A stretch of DNA of 64,000 bases from Delphinus delphis (lineage: Eukaryota; Chordata; Mammalia; Artiodactyla; Delphinidae), in contig NC_082688.1 of NCBI RefSeq assembly GCF_949987515.2, forward strand, positions 105,937,893-106,001,892. Direction: 5' to 3'. The notes beneath the pieces are model-generated. The model did not search any database, was not told where the DNA came from, and saw nothing but the letters and a program-made list of their open reading frames with translations. Positions 54,309 to 64,000 of this stretch are shown here, one piece after another. Each line of letters opens with the position of its first letter. Positions within the stretch are counted from its first letter, which is position 1. The translations under genes and the position numbers were made by a program.

Positions 54309-54739
54309 TATAAAATAAAGTCAAACCTAGAAATACCTTTTATTTTTAGGTAAATAATATTTTAATACCATCTAAAATTTGTAATGGTTGATCCTCTTAA
54401 AATCCTTTTCCTTTTGAAAGGAGGACAATTAACATACTGCTTGGAGAAGGCAGATCAATTTCAGAGAGGAAATGGAGTGATAACTCTATCTTGAGGCCTT
54501 TTAAGATACTATGAACTATCCAGAATTTTAAAGCCTGGTAGCAGTTCTGCTGCTTTGAGATACAAGTGGAATCATCTTGGCTGTTGGTCCTGAGCCTGGA
54601 TAAAATGTAAGCATCAGACTGATCTGAGCCCAGGGGCTGATTGCCCGCCCTTGGCCACTCGGGCGTCTCAGCAATGCCCTCAGCCCTGGGAAGAGGCTCT
54701 CAGGCTGCAGGGGTAATCACGGGGTAGCAAAGACTGGGG

Positions 54740-55060
54740 ACATTTAAAATGTTCTTTATTTCTGTTTTCAAGAAAGTAATGTATCACATGGAACAAAATT
54801 CAAAAGGTAGAAATAGAATATTAAAAAAAGAAATTGTAGCATATTATACACATTATCTTGCCTGTTGATTTTTTCCCCCAACTAACAATGCACCTTGTAG
54901 ATAGTTCCATGTCTTTACCTATAGAGTTACCTCATTCTTTATAACGGAGCATATTGTTCCACATTATAGACTGTTTTATGTAAAAGGTTGGTGCCAGTCT
55001 CTTTACAAACAATCCTGAAATGACTGTCTTTGCACATGAACAAAATGTATTGTAGGAGCG
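54740..55060 (-). repeat. L1M 3' region, antisense (probable)
   Basis: 'gatagttccatgtctttacc', 'acctcattctttataacgg', 'catattgttccacattatag' and 'ctttacaaacaatcctgaaatg' recall the reversed L1M5/L1ME 3' UTR. Strongly diverged. Confidence 0.6.
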
Positions 55061-55064
55061 AATC

Positions 55065-56166
55065 GGTGATGAATCTTGTTAATGGTCAGTGTTAATGTTC
55101 CATCTCCTTATCAATATTTTATTCCCCTCAGACTCTTCTGTCTCTTTCTCCTTACCACCACCAACAGTAATAACTTAATAAATTGAAAATGTATTGATTT
55201 AAATGGAAGTCAAATTGACATCCATGTTTATATCCATGACTGTTCCTCTTTCTTTCTAATTAAAGTCCCGTATTTAGCTGTATCTCCTTCATTTCTAATG
55301 TCAGAAGATAATTGAGACAAGTTCCCTGTAAGGCTTGTAACAACATATTCCATTTTTGATTAGGAGCTTCCACTTAGAAATAAAGTCATAATTCGTTTTC
55401 AGGAAAGAACAGGCACGGAAAGCAGATAGGCCTGGCCTTACCCTGGTGCCGGCCTGTGTGGTGTGCTGAGGAGGATCTTGTGGGGGAAAGACTGGTGGTG
55501 TTGGTCTGGGACAGATTGCAAGGGGAGGTCTGGCCCGTCAGGCTCAGCTGAGCAGAGGGCCCGGTCATTTATCACTGTCACAGGGGTGGAGACGGGGGAA
55601 GGGGAGTCACTGGACCATTCCTGCCCATCGGCGGCCTGACAGCAGACGCGCTTCACTCAACCTCCAGGCAGATGCTGCGCCGTCAAGGGGCTCCTTCCTG
55701 CTGGAGGCCGCTGACCTGGTCACAAGGAATGAGGAAGCAGACCACGGCTTGCTACGGCGCTTTGCTCAAGCCCTGCGCCACTTCCTCTCAGGGTGTGTAT
55801 ACAGTGTGTGTAAGAGCATAGCCAGTGGTCTTAGAGGCATACACCGAGGCTCCAAAGTGTTACTAGACTCTGATGATGGGATGAGAGCATACCTCTGTGG
55901 GGCTCATGCTTTAATTACATTTCCAGGACTTGGATGCTCTGCACAGCGCTGGTTATTTTCATACGGGCAAACGCTGTAGTAGACGTGGAGGGGACTAAAG
56001 CAACGCAAGCCGGGGACACCAAGTCTTTGAAGGGCAACGATTTTTACAACAATACTAAAAAGTATGATCTCTGTGTGATCCTTTATAGATACATTTAACA
56101 TTCATCTTCAAAATCTAAAATATGTTTTAGGATCAATGGAAACGTACCTTAGAAATCATTTTGGTG
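55065..56166. other. Single-copy DNA with a weak exon-like segment
   Basis: 55400-55800 is GC-rich for this window. 55668-55792 is open on the plus strand, follows a pyrimidine-rich CAG (cttcactcaacctccag) and ends at AGG|GTGTGT. No family was recognised; see the finding. Confidence 0.4.
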
Positions 56167-56175
56167 TACAGCCAC

Positions 56176-56491
56176 CTTTATTTATTTACTTATTTATTTA
56201 TTTTTGGCTGTGCTGGGTCTTCGTTGCTGTGCGTGGGCTTTCTCTAGTTGTGGCGAGCAGGGGCTACTCTTCGTTGTGGTGCGTGGGCATCTCATTGCGG
56301 TGGCTTCTCTTGTTGTGGAGCATGGGCTCTAGGCGCGTGGGCTTCAGTAGTTCTGGCACGCGGGCTCAGTAGTTGTGGCTCACGGGCTTAGCTGCTCCGC
56401 GGCATGTGGGATCTTCCCGGACCAGGGCTCGAACCCGTGTCCCCTGCACTGGCAGGCGGATTCTTAACCACTGTGCCACCAGGGAAGTCCC
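56176..56491 (-). mobile_element. CHR-2-like long SINE with TSD
   Basis: Reverse orientation, full length: (tttat)n, 'tggctgtgctgggtcttcg', complete body, 'ggctcgaacccgtg' and 'accagggaagtccc'. The duplication tacagccac is at 56167-56175 and 56492-56500. Confidence 0.95.
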
Positions 56492-56499
56492 TACAGCCA

Positions 56500-57685
56500 C
56501 AGTTTTTAACACAACTGTTTTCAACAGTTATTCACGGAGATGTCACATTCATCAAGCTGACATGTAGATTTTAATCCTTCAAGTAACCTTATTTTAAATG
56601 GAATTTCTAGTCTCAAGATTGTCTAATTTTGGTAGTCATTAGGAATTACATGTGTTAAGAGGAGGCAGGGAGATTTCATAAAAGTCAGGTGGAAATTTTT
56701 CCATCAATTAATATTATATGCTTATCACAGATGCCTAAATTAGACATGATTCTTAAATGTGGTAATTAATAACAGTATTACACGAGTGAAAATGGAATTC
56801 TTCTAAAAATGAAATGAATGATGATGGAATGCTTTTCTTGGGATAATGCAGTGTGAATGCTTTTCTTGGGATAATGCAGTGTGAATCGGGAACTCATGCT
56901 CGTCTGATAATCATGGGGTAACAGGATGTGTTAAAGAGCTGTAGGCAGTGCCGCTGACACAGGAGCCTCCGTAGGTGTACCTGGTCAGCAGCTCTAACAA
57001 GTGGGGCAGGCGTAGTGCTGGTCAGTGAAGGATGAAGAGAAGGCAGGCGTTGTCTTACTATCTTACTGCATGACCGACAGTAAGCCCAGTGCCTGGCACA
57101 TAAGCCATGTTCAATCATTGTTTCCTGAACTGTGATGTTATTTGGATGGAATATGGATCCCTGTGCCTGGACTTGCTGGAGCAGATATGTCCCCCCAAGT
57201 CCCTCTGTCAGCCTTCTTTCCTCCTTCCCCCACACGCCTGCCCGTGAGTTCATAAGCTCCGGAGCCCTGCGGCATCTCGGCAGCAGTGGCCTCATCAGGG
57301 AATTTAATAAGGCAGTCACGCAGCTGGGTCGAGTTGGTCCTGAAGTCCCTGAGCGTCTCCGGAGCTGTTCACCCAGGGGGCCTTGTGTTAAGGAGCAAGC
57401 GAGCATTCAAGGTACTTAAAACCCTGGAAGGAAAAGGGTCCTCATGCCATCAAGCAGGAAGTGATCTGCTCATCGGTTTTCCTCACTTAAGAGAGTTTCA
57501 GTGGTTTCTCTTGCTCTGTCTCCTTCTCAAAGAAAACAGAGGAATGGGACTCAAAGGAAAACATTTAGATTTGTACAACTTGAAAATATACCTAATAGGA
57601 TCTAGATTTCCTCTTTTTTCTTGCTATTCTCCACTTAACTCTATATTATTACTATTTCCTGACACCGTGGAAGAAACCTTTTTAT
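56500..57685. other. Single-copy DNA, no gene supported
   Basis: Holds a perfect 28-base tandem duplication (56827-56854 and 56855-56882) and a sense L2/MIR 3' scrap at about 57075-57130 ('cagtgcctggcacataagcc'). The longest frame in the window (170 codons, minus, 56894-57406) overlaps that scrap and lacks any recognisable domain; I treat it as chance. Confidence 0.5.
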
Positions 57686-57689
57686 GATC

Positions 57690-58095
57690 ATACTTTTAAA
57701 ATTATGAGGTAATATTGCATCTGAGGACTGTGCTACAATTTACTTCATTATCCCCCTTTTGTTGGGCCATATAGCTTTTTTACGGATTTTCACTGTTATA
57801 AACAGTTCTGCTATAAACATCTTCGGAAACCTTTGCCTCACTTCTGATTATTTCCTAAGGTAGAAATAATTTAAAAGCTTTTGACATTCTTGATGCATAT
57901 CGCCAGACTACTTTCCAAGTAGATTGTAGCATTCCCACTTCCATGAGCAGTATATGAGAAAGCCCGTGTCTCTACACCCTCATCGGTACTTGGCATTGGT
58001 TTTGTAATTTTGCCATTTTCACGAATTAAAAATAGTATCTCATTGTGTGGTTGAGCATCTACTCATGTATGTGTTCGTTATTGATATATTTAATT
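57690..58095 (-). repeat. L1M 3' UTR, antisense
   Basis: 'cattatccccctttgttggg', 'cactgttataaacagttctg', 'ctgattatttcctaaggtag', 'gacattcttgatgcatatcg', 'ctcatcggtacttggcattg' and 'agtatctcattgtgtgg' match a reversed L1M5/L1ME 3' UTR. Confidence 0.8.
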
Positions 58096-58099
58096 TTTT

Positions 58100-61000
58100 A
58101 TGTGTAGTCTGTCTTCTCCACTTTCTCTCTGGCAGTGGAATCACTGTCTTTTACAGAATCATGGAAGCCTGCTTAGGAACATACAGAAATAATTCTGACA
58201 CTGTTTTCTAGGGCATCTGGTCCACCTCCTGCCCTCTCATTGTGGGCATCCCTGTGGTCACTCTCCTTTACTCTCCTGTGCCGTCTTGTGGGGACACAGC
58301 AGGATCATTCTGGGCCAGTTTTTCTTAGGAACAGGAAAGGGCTGGTGTCTGAGGCCTTGTGCACTTGGCTTTGCTGTTCCGGGTTTAGAGTCACACTCGT
58401 GGTCTTGTGCCCTGAGCAGACCTCAGAAAACACAGCAGGCACATCACGAAAAGTAAAAGTGTCCTCTGCTTGCATAATGCTTTATTTTTAAAACATACTC
58501 TCATCCTCAGCTCACTCTTCTGGCCAGAAATCTCCTCTCAGGATTTCTCTCAATAAATTTGTGGATTAAATGGATCTCCTTGAGTGTAGGGTCTATGAAG
58601 TTTATCTTTCTTCCCACAGCAGCTGGTACCTGGCACGTACTAAACACGTAACTGCTAGTGGGTCTGAGCCGTAAGCTCCACCATTTGGAGCTGATGCCTC
58701 ACCAAACGTGTCCTCACTGGGGCTGAGCCCAGCCTTGCTCTGCCCTGTCCTGCCCCGTCACTGTGCCATTCGGGCTGTGCTGCAGGGGGACCTCGGAGGC
58801 GCAAGGCTACCTGAGCCCGAGGAATCACCACCTTCACTGGCCAAGAGCTGGTCTTCAGTTTGTTGTCCCTGGAGCAAAGGGAAAAGGCATTAACTGGAGG
58901 AAGGAGAGCGGCTGGGGCATAAGGATAAAATCCTCAATGACAGGTGAATTTTTGTTTTGGTGCTACAATCTAAAATGTTCTCATCTGATTTTCCTGCCTT
59001 TTCCATCATGTATTTTTTGCTTTTAGGGCAGCTCCCACTTAGATACACAGTCACTGGTCACCATGGGAGGAAGGCAGTACGGGCTGGCCCTCCTCACCCC
59101 CTGGAGCTCTGAGGGGAGCGCTCGCCTCCGGGTGTTCACAGCAGTGGGGGACCTTCATCTCATTCGTGCCGTTGCCTTTGCTGGGGACTCCTCTCCAGCC
59201 TCTCCTAGCCACAGACTCCACCTGCCTCTAGTCGTGTACCTCACCAATCGGTAGGAAGGACTCCAGCTTCCTTGGACACAGGATGGGTGGAGAGCAGAGG
59301 TCGGCCCTCCCTGTAACTTGCCCACCGCCATGTAACTTCCCCCCCTCCCCCTCCTCACATACAGAGTACACCCTGGATTAACATTCACCTTAAAACACCA
59401 TAGCCAAAGTAACAGGCACTGTAAGGAACAAAAATATGATAGAAGCACAGTGCCTCTGGGCAGAGGGGGCCAGAAGCATCATCGCCTGACCTCTCCCAGT
59501 GCACCTGTCCTATATTTGGGTGACTGGGCTGCAGGTGCATTCTCAGAACTCCTGCTGCCCTTTCTTTCCAAATCAACAGTCATCAGTTCATCCTTATAGC
59601 GCTGTGAAGGGCACCTTGGCAGGACCAGGGCCCAGGATGCTTAGTCAGTGTGATCAAAGGACCCTCTGCTGGAGACAGAGCCTCGTCCAAGGCTTAGGCT
59701 TGTGGGCCAGATATGAACCCGCCTTAGTTCCAGTCTGACTTGTCCTTGAGACACCAGGGATTTGGGATCTAGAGAAAGAGCCACAAGGAAACAGACAAGG
59801 GGAGGGACTGTGAGACCATGTTTGGTTTGGGGGCCTGACAGATTTGTGTTACCTTATTCGTGAAATAAGTGCACTCTTACTCCAGCCCCAAACTGAACCT
59901 AATCGCCACCGATGAGCTTCATAGCGGCGTGAATGACTGATAGTAACACAGGATGAGTATGTGTTGGGTTTTGTGGGATGAATAACGTGACAGGGAGGGA
60001 CAGGCACCACTAGATGGTCTGCAGCTCTGAGGCTTCAGTCCAATATACAGCTGTTCCAGTCCTGGGATGATTTTGTTCCCAGCAGTGGACCTGGACTCCC
60101 AGGACAGCAGCAGCAGTTCCTGGGATCTCCAATTAGGTGGTGTCGCCATGGTCACCCAGACTGGAGGGGCTTGGCCCTACAGGAGAATCCTGAGGATCTG
60201 GGGGCCCACCCTCCAGTCCCCCACTTCCCTGCCATTTACCTATAAGTCCCTCCGACAACCTTACCCAGAAGATAGGAATTTTAGCTCTCAGCTTGAGCAC
60301 AGGACGTGGTGCTAATCACCGGTTGGTTTATGTCTGCATTTGCATTATTGCAGGTGCATTATTGAACTGTTTTATTGTATTTTTCTGAAGGAAGAAAACA
60401 GTCATAAAGTCTGAAGTGCATTAGACATTCATAAAACAAAACAAAACAAGAAACAGCGTCAGTATCATCTTCTAAAGCTTTTTAAGTGCCCCCCAAATCC
60501 CCTTCAAAATCTCTCCGATAGTTGACTTTGACCCAATCGTGCTCTAATTAACCTCGCTGCTCCTCGAGCACTGGGCTTTCAAGATAAATGGAAATCTGTT
60601 CCTCGTCCTCACATGCCCTTGACCGAGGACACGTCATGGCCATCAGTAGAGGTTGTCTTCCTGGAGCGTGGGGCTTTAGAACATGCTCCCACGGAGCCCA
60701 ACCAGCCAGATGGGAGGCGTCCACCCTGCTGTGGCCAGGCAACAGATGTCCCTGTCACAGACCCCCTCCTGTTTCCATGTCATGCTCTGCTGGTAATCAA
60801 TAGTTAGTGCCCAGTCAATGAGTGACTTTTCTGTTTAGTCAGTTTGATTGTTTCTGTGGTGAAATGTGCCACCAATTTTGAAAAAAAAAATTACAAATGC
60901 TGATTAGGTTCCCAGGTGAGTCTCCCCACCCCCAGTCTTATTTGACCTTTAGAATATGTTTAAAGGGTCTCTGGTTCTTTGGCCCCCAAGTCCTGTACTT

Positions 61001-61495
61001 GCCTCAGCAGAGTTTCAATGGGAAAATGCCCTCGGTTTGCAGGACTGGCACTGCCATTGCTTGGTTTTTAAAACTCCGCGTTCTCTCCTCATGGAATGGA
61101 AAGTAGCACTCAGATTTTCCTCCATTCTTTTATCAGTAAAGCTGTGTAGAGTTTTGGAGATTTTCAAAGAGTCTTTTTAAAAATTGCCATGTATTATGTA
61201 GAAATGAGCAAGAAAATGGCTTTTCTTTGTACCATCTTTCTGTTCTATTCACTTAGACCAGGAATAACAAAGTGATTTCATCACACATGCCCCCCCGAAG
61301 GAATAAGAGACTCTGTGGGGTCCTAAGTTGAGAAAAGATTTTGTGATCATATTTGGGGATCATGAAAGTCTGCTGTGATTGATTAATGATGTCTGCCACG
61401 GGCATGAAAGTGGAGGAGAAGTAAATATGTGCCATGTATTTGTCATTCCTGACTCAGATCTTGTGAAAAACAAAGTTCACATGTAAATGGTAATA
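58100..61495. other. Mostly single-copy DNA
   Basis: Contains a sense L2 3' scrap at 58585-58650 ('tgtagggtctatgaag', 'ggtacctggcacgtac'). There is a plus-strand open segment 59027-59250 behind a good pyrimidine tract, and an unremarkable 59300-60400. A repeat-free block at about 60470-60900 has conserved-element texture ('gctctaattaacctcgc', 'ggtaatcaatagttag'). No gene is supported. Confidence 0.4.
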
Positions 61496-61499
61496 CTAG

Positions 61500-61725
61500 C
61501 CTAACAGTTAAGTAATGTGTACTGCATGCCAGGCACTGTTCTAAGTGCTTTACATATATTAATTCATTTGATTCTCAAAGCAACCTACAAAGTAGGTACA
61601 AATGAGTAAACCCTTACAAATGAGGAAACGGAGGCACAACGAGGCTAAGTTGCTAAGCCAAGGTCATACAGCTAGGAAGGGGAAGAGCTGAGATTCAGGG
61701 TCAGGCAGTTTTGTTCCTTAGCCCT
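61500..61725 (-). repeat. MIR SINE, antisense, well preserved
   Basis: 'catgccaggcactgttctaag', 'ttacatatattaattcatttg', 'aaatgaggaaacggaggc' , 'aaggtcatacagctaggaag' and 'gagctgagattcaggg' are in reversed order. Confidence 0.93.
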
Positions 61726-62194
61726 GGATACTGTGCTGTCTCTCCTTGGCTAATGCTGTGTCTTTGCTGTCCAGGGACTGATGTAAGGCTCAGCTGTGGT
61801 TCAGGAGAAAATGCAAAATCAAGTTAACAGGGCTTGTTATCTTTGGGCCTCAGGCTCTAGAATGAAAGATAAGACAGAGTCCCGGGGAACTTTGGCACTG
61901 AGGAGAGAGTTGCATGTGAATCCTCCTTCCTCTCCGGGTAGCATTTCCAGTCTTTCCACATCCATTTTCTCAGATGAGAGTAGGTGGATGGGAAGGGAAG
62001 AGGAGTGGCATTTAAGGACTAGAACAGAGGAGTTCCTTGATCTCCAGGCCACCTGGTTGGGGAGACTCTGAGTGGCCATTTTCAATGATCATTTTTGTGT
62101 AAGGGACACAGGTACATATAAAGAGAGATACATGTTTAGCGTATCAAATAATATATCTTTCATAATGGCTGAAGAGAGACTTTTTAGTAGTTTG

Positions 62195-62945
62195 TTTTCC
62201 TTCGTTAATTTAGCAACTATTTATTGAACACCTATGCTGGGTCCCACAGTGTGCTGTAATTGTGGAAACAGTGAACCAATATGAGCCCTGCCTTCTCTGA
62301 GCTTGTAGTCTACTTGCTGGAATAATGACTAAGTGTAAGGTGCAGCTCTGACTGTAGTAGAGGGAATGAGGGAGTGAGGTGGCCGGACCATGTGGGTTTT
62401 TGAAGCTGCATTAAAGAGTTCTGACTTTAGCCTAAGAGCAGTGGGAAGCCATGGAAAGTGGGGGAGAGGGTCGGGGACTTTGTGTTATGTAATCAGAGTT
62501 AAAAGATAATTGTAGCGACACCGAGAAGAATGAATTAGAAAGGGGATGTGGAAGACGTAGAGGTGCTTGTAGGAGTGCAGGCAAGGAGGCCATAGGAGGT
62601 GGGACTAGGGTGGCTTGGACGGTGAAGGGAAGAAGGGGAAGGACTCTAAAGATATCTGGAAGGCGAAATTAGCCAGATTTGGTGATAGATTAGATATGGG
62701 TAGCGAGGGAGAGAGAATGGGCAAGGATGCCTAGAAAGTAGGAGGATGGTGGTCCTATTCCCAGAGGTAGGGATGCTGGAAGAGGGTCAGGTTTGGAGTG
62801 GAAGGACATCCTGCTGCATTGGAGGTGCTTTTGAGCTGTCCCAGAGGAGAAGTCAAATAGGCCACACTCTTTGTGGTAAGTATGTAGTGTTTCGACTGGA
62901 CTATACATAAGTCCTGAGGGACTGTCCTGGGAAACTAAGTACTGC
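62195..62945 (-). repeat. L2 copy, antisense
   Basis: 'caactatttattgaacacctatg', 'gagccctgccttctctgagc', 'ttctgactttagcctaag', 'cagtgggaagccatgg', 'ggaggtgggactagggtggc' and 'gtgatagattagatatggg' follow the same order as the L2 at 22237-23310. Confidence 0.7.
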
Positions 62946-63084
62946 AGAAAAAATTTTAGAAATCTATAATTTTGTTGACTTTAAAAGTCCAAACAAACAT
63001 ATTTTCATCTAGGAAATAAGAATCTGACAATGACAAAGACAATTGATAGAGATAAATATCTTGCATAATCTTCCTAGTTATTTT

Positions 63085-63480
63085 TGTTTTTGCATATTTC
63101 TCTGCCAGTCTTTTCCCATAAGCATTCACATTTTTGTTAGTTTTTATAGTCTACATTCAGCGTGTAATAGAATTGTTTTCACTTACTGTTATCCCAAATA
63201 TTTTTTCACATTTCAATATATCTCTCAAATTCTGTATTTAAAATGTTGCATGATAGTCCATGCTTGTGATAAATCGTGAATTATAATTTTCTAAGCTGTT
63301 TCTCTGTTTCTGGGTATTTAGTTGCTTTAAAGATTTCTTTATTACCAGTAATACCTTAATAAATATTTTTATGTCTACCACCTTTTCTTTTTCTCGCGCA
63401 TTTTTCCTTAGATTAAATTTTTATGAGTGGGATTAGTGGGTTAGAGTTTGAATGGGTTTACAACTGTTGATATGTGTAAA
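63085..63480 (-). repeat. L1M-like 3' UTR, antisense (probable)
   Basis: 'ctctgtttctgggtatttagttgc', 'attaccagtaataccttaataaat', 'tccttagattaaatttttatg' and 'agtgggattagtgggttag' resemble reversed L1M. AT-rich and diverged. Confidence 0.55.
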
Positions 63481-63880
63481 GGCAAACGTTTTAAAACCTC
63501 TGACAGGGGCTTTGGGGTCCTAACTGTAGAACAGAGCTGTGGCCTCCACGTGGAGCCCCATCATGTTCCTTTGGATTCAGTAACCGATGGTCCTAACCAT
63601 ATCTGAGCACTGTCCAAGGTCCCAGGGCCACCTGTGACCTTCCCTCTTGCATCTGCTGTTGGTGCCAGGCTTGTTCTCTGGTTCAGCCTGGCTCCTCGCC
63701 TTCTCCCAGCTATTCTGTCTGTTCTTCAGGTAGTGCCACCATTCCTCAAGAATCCGTGGAAGCCGCTGAACTGACGGTATCCTGAAGGGATCGTCTAGCT
63801 AGGCTGAGCCTCGTAAGCCTTCAGGTTCTAAAATATTTGCAGTAGTGCTGCGGAGGCTGCCTAGGGTTCCCATGGATTTG
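63480..63880. other. Single-copy DNA, no feature seen
   Basis: Mixed composition without a recognisable repeat, frame or regulatory cluster. Confidence 0.5.
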
Positions 63881-63884
63881 GATG

Positions 63885-64000
63885 GGGTTCTCAAGACCTC
63901 CCATGACCTGGTGCCTGCCTACCAATCCCTCCTGGAGTGCCATTGCTTCTCAGCATGTCTCCTCTACTGCACCCAGACTAGACTCTAGTCTGGCCCAGGA
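63885..64000 (+). repeat. L2 fragment, sense, runs off the window
   Basis: 'caagacctcccatgacctgg' and 'gcctgcctaccaatccctcc' match the L2 coding region start of the 'aaaccttccatgacctggc' block. The element is cut by the window edge. Confidence 0.6.

Noticed and set aside
54080..54313. Arg/Glu-rich then Pro/Leu-rich 77-codon frame
   Set aside because: Reads a purine tract and then a polypyrimidine tract; composition artefact.
56894..57406. 170-codon minus-strand frame, the longest in the window
   Set aside because: Overlaps an L2/MIR 3' scrap, has Leu/Arg/Ser-heavy composition of GC-rich chance frames, no recognisable domain, and no splice or promoter context.

Overview
This window is mammalian nuclear DNA, almost entirely non-coding, and most likely from a cetacean (probably a toothed whale). 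The main evidence is sixteen copies of tRNA-derived SINEs of the CHR type (cetacean/hippo/ruminant group). Each has the 'ggacttccctggtggc' head, recognisable pol III A and B boxes, and an A-rich or (aaat)n tail. Several copies (16.4, 25.2, 49.3 kb) are a shorter form ending in 'gtgagaggcc..gta' plus a long A tract; I associate this form with odontocetes, but that is from memory and not tested. Ancient mammal-wide repeats (MIR, L2, L1M, MLT1 LTRs, one hAT-like DNA element) fill much of the rest. No intact protein-coding gene, rRNA or tRNA gene, CRISPR array or operon-like structure is visible. The longest open frames (up to about 170 codons) either lie in repeats or have chance-like composition.

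Layout. 0-9 kb: MIR, SINE and L1 fragments around single-copy blocks with the look of conserved non-coding elements (about 5.09-5.56 kb with a near-perfect RFX X-box, and 6.43-6.90 kb). 9-13 kb: L1, L2, MLT1, a CHR SINE and a very short processed mRNA tail with target-site duplication. 13.6-14.3 kb: an AT-rich, homeodomain-motif-dense block. 15-21 kb: SINEs, L1M fragments and an L2 split by an L1M. 22-23.3 kb: a long antisense L2. 24.2-25.0 kb: the strongest candidate developmental enhancer. 25-36 kb: MIR, L1, L2 and SINE fragments. 37.5-39.3 kb: an unidentified minus-strand decayed reading frame of about 360 codons, interrupted by a SINE. 40-47 kb: truncated SINE, L2, L1, two MLT1 LTRs, a GGT minisatellite and a hAT-like element. 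47.9-50.1 kb: a long antisense L1 ORF2 remnant carrying three nested insertions. 50-64 kb: mostly single-copy DNA with a CTCF-like and GATA-palindrome site, an inverted MLT1 pair, polypyrimidine tracts, a SINE, L2, MIR and L1M pieces, and two weak exon-like open segments.

There is no gene set that works together. The window is best read as intergenic or deep-intronic sequence with candidate cis-regulatory blocks. The most unusual object is the decayed frame at 37.9-39.3 kb. Repeat family names and 'conserved element' calls are pattern recognition from memory; nothing was aligned to a database.
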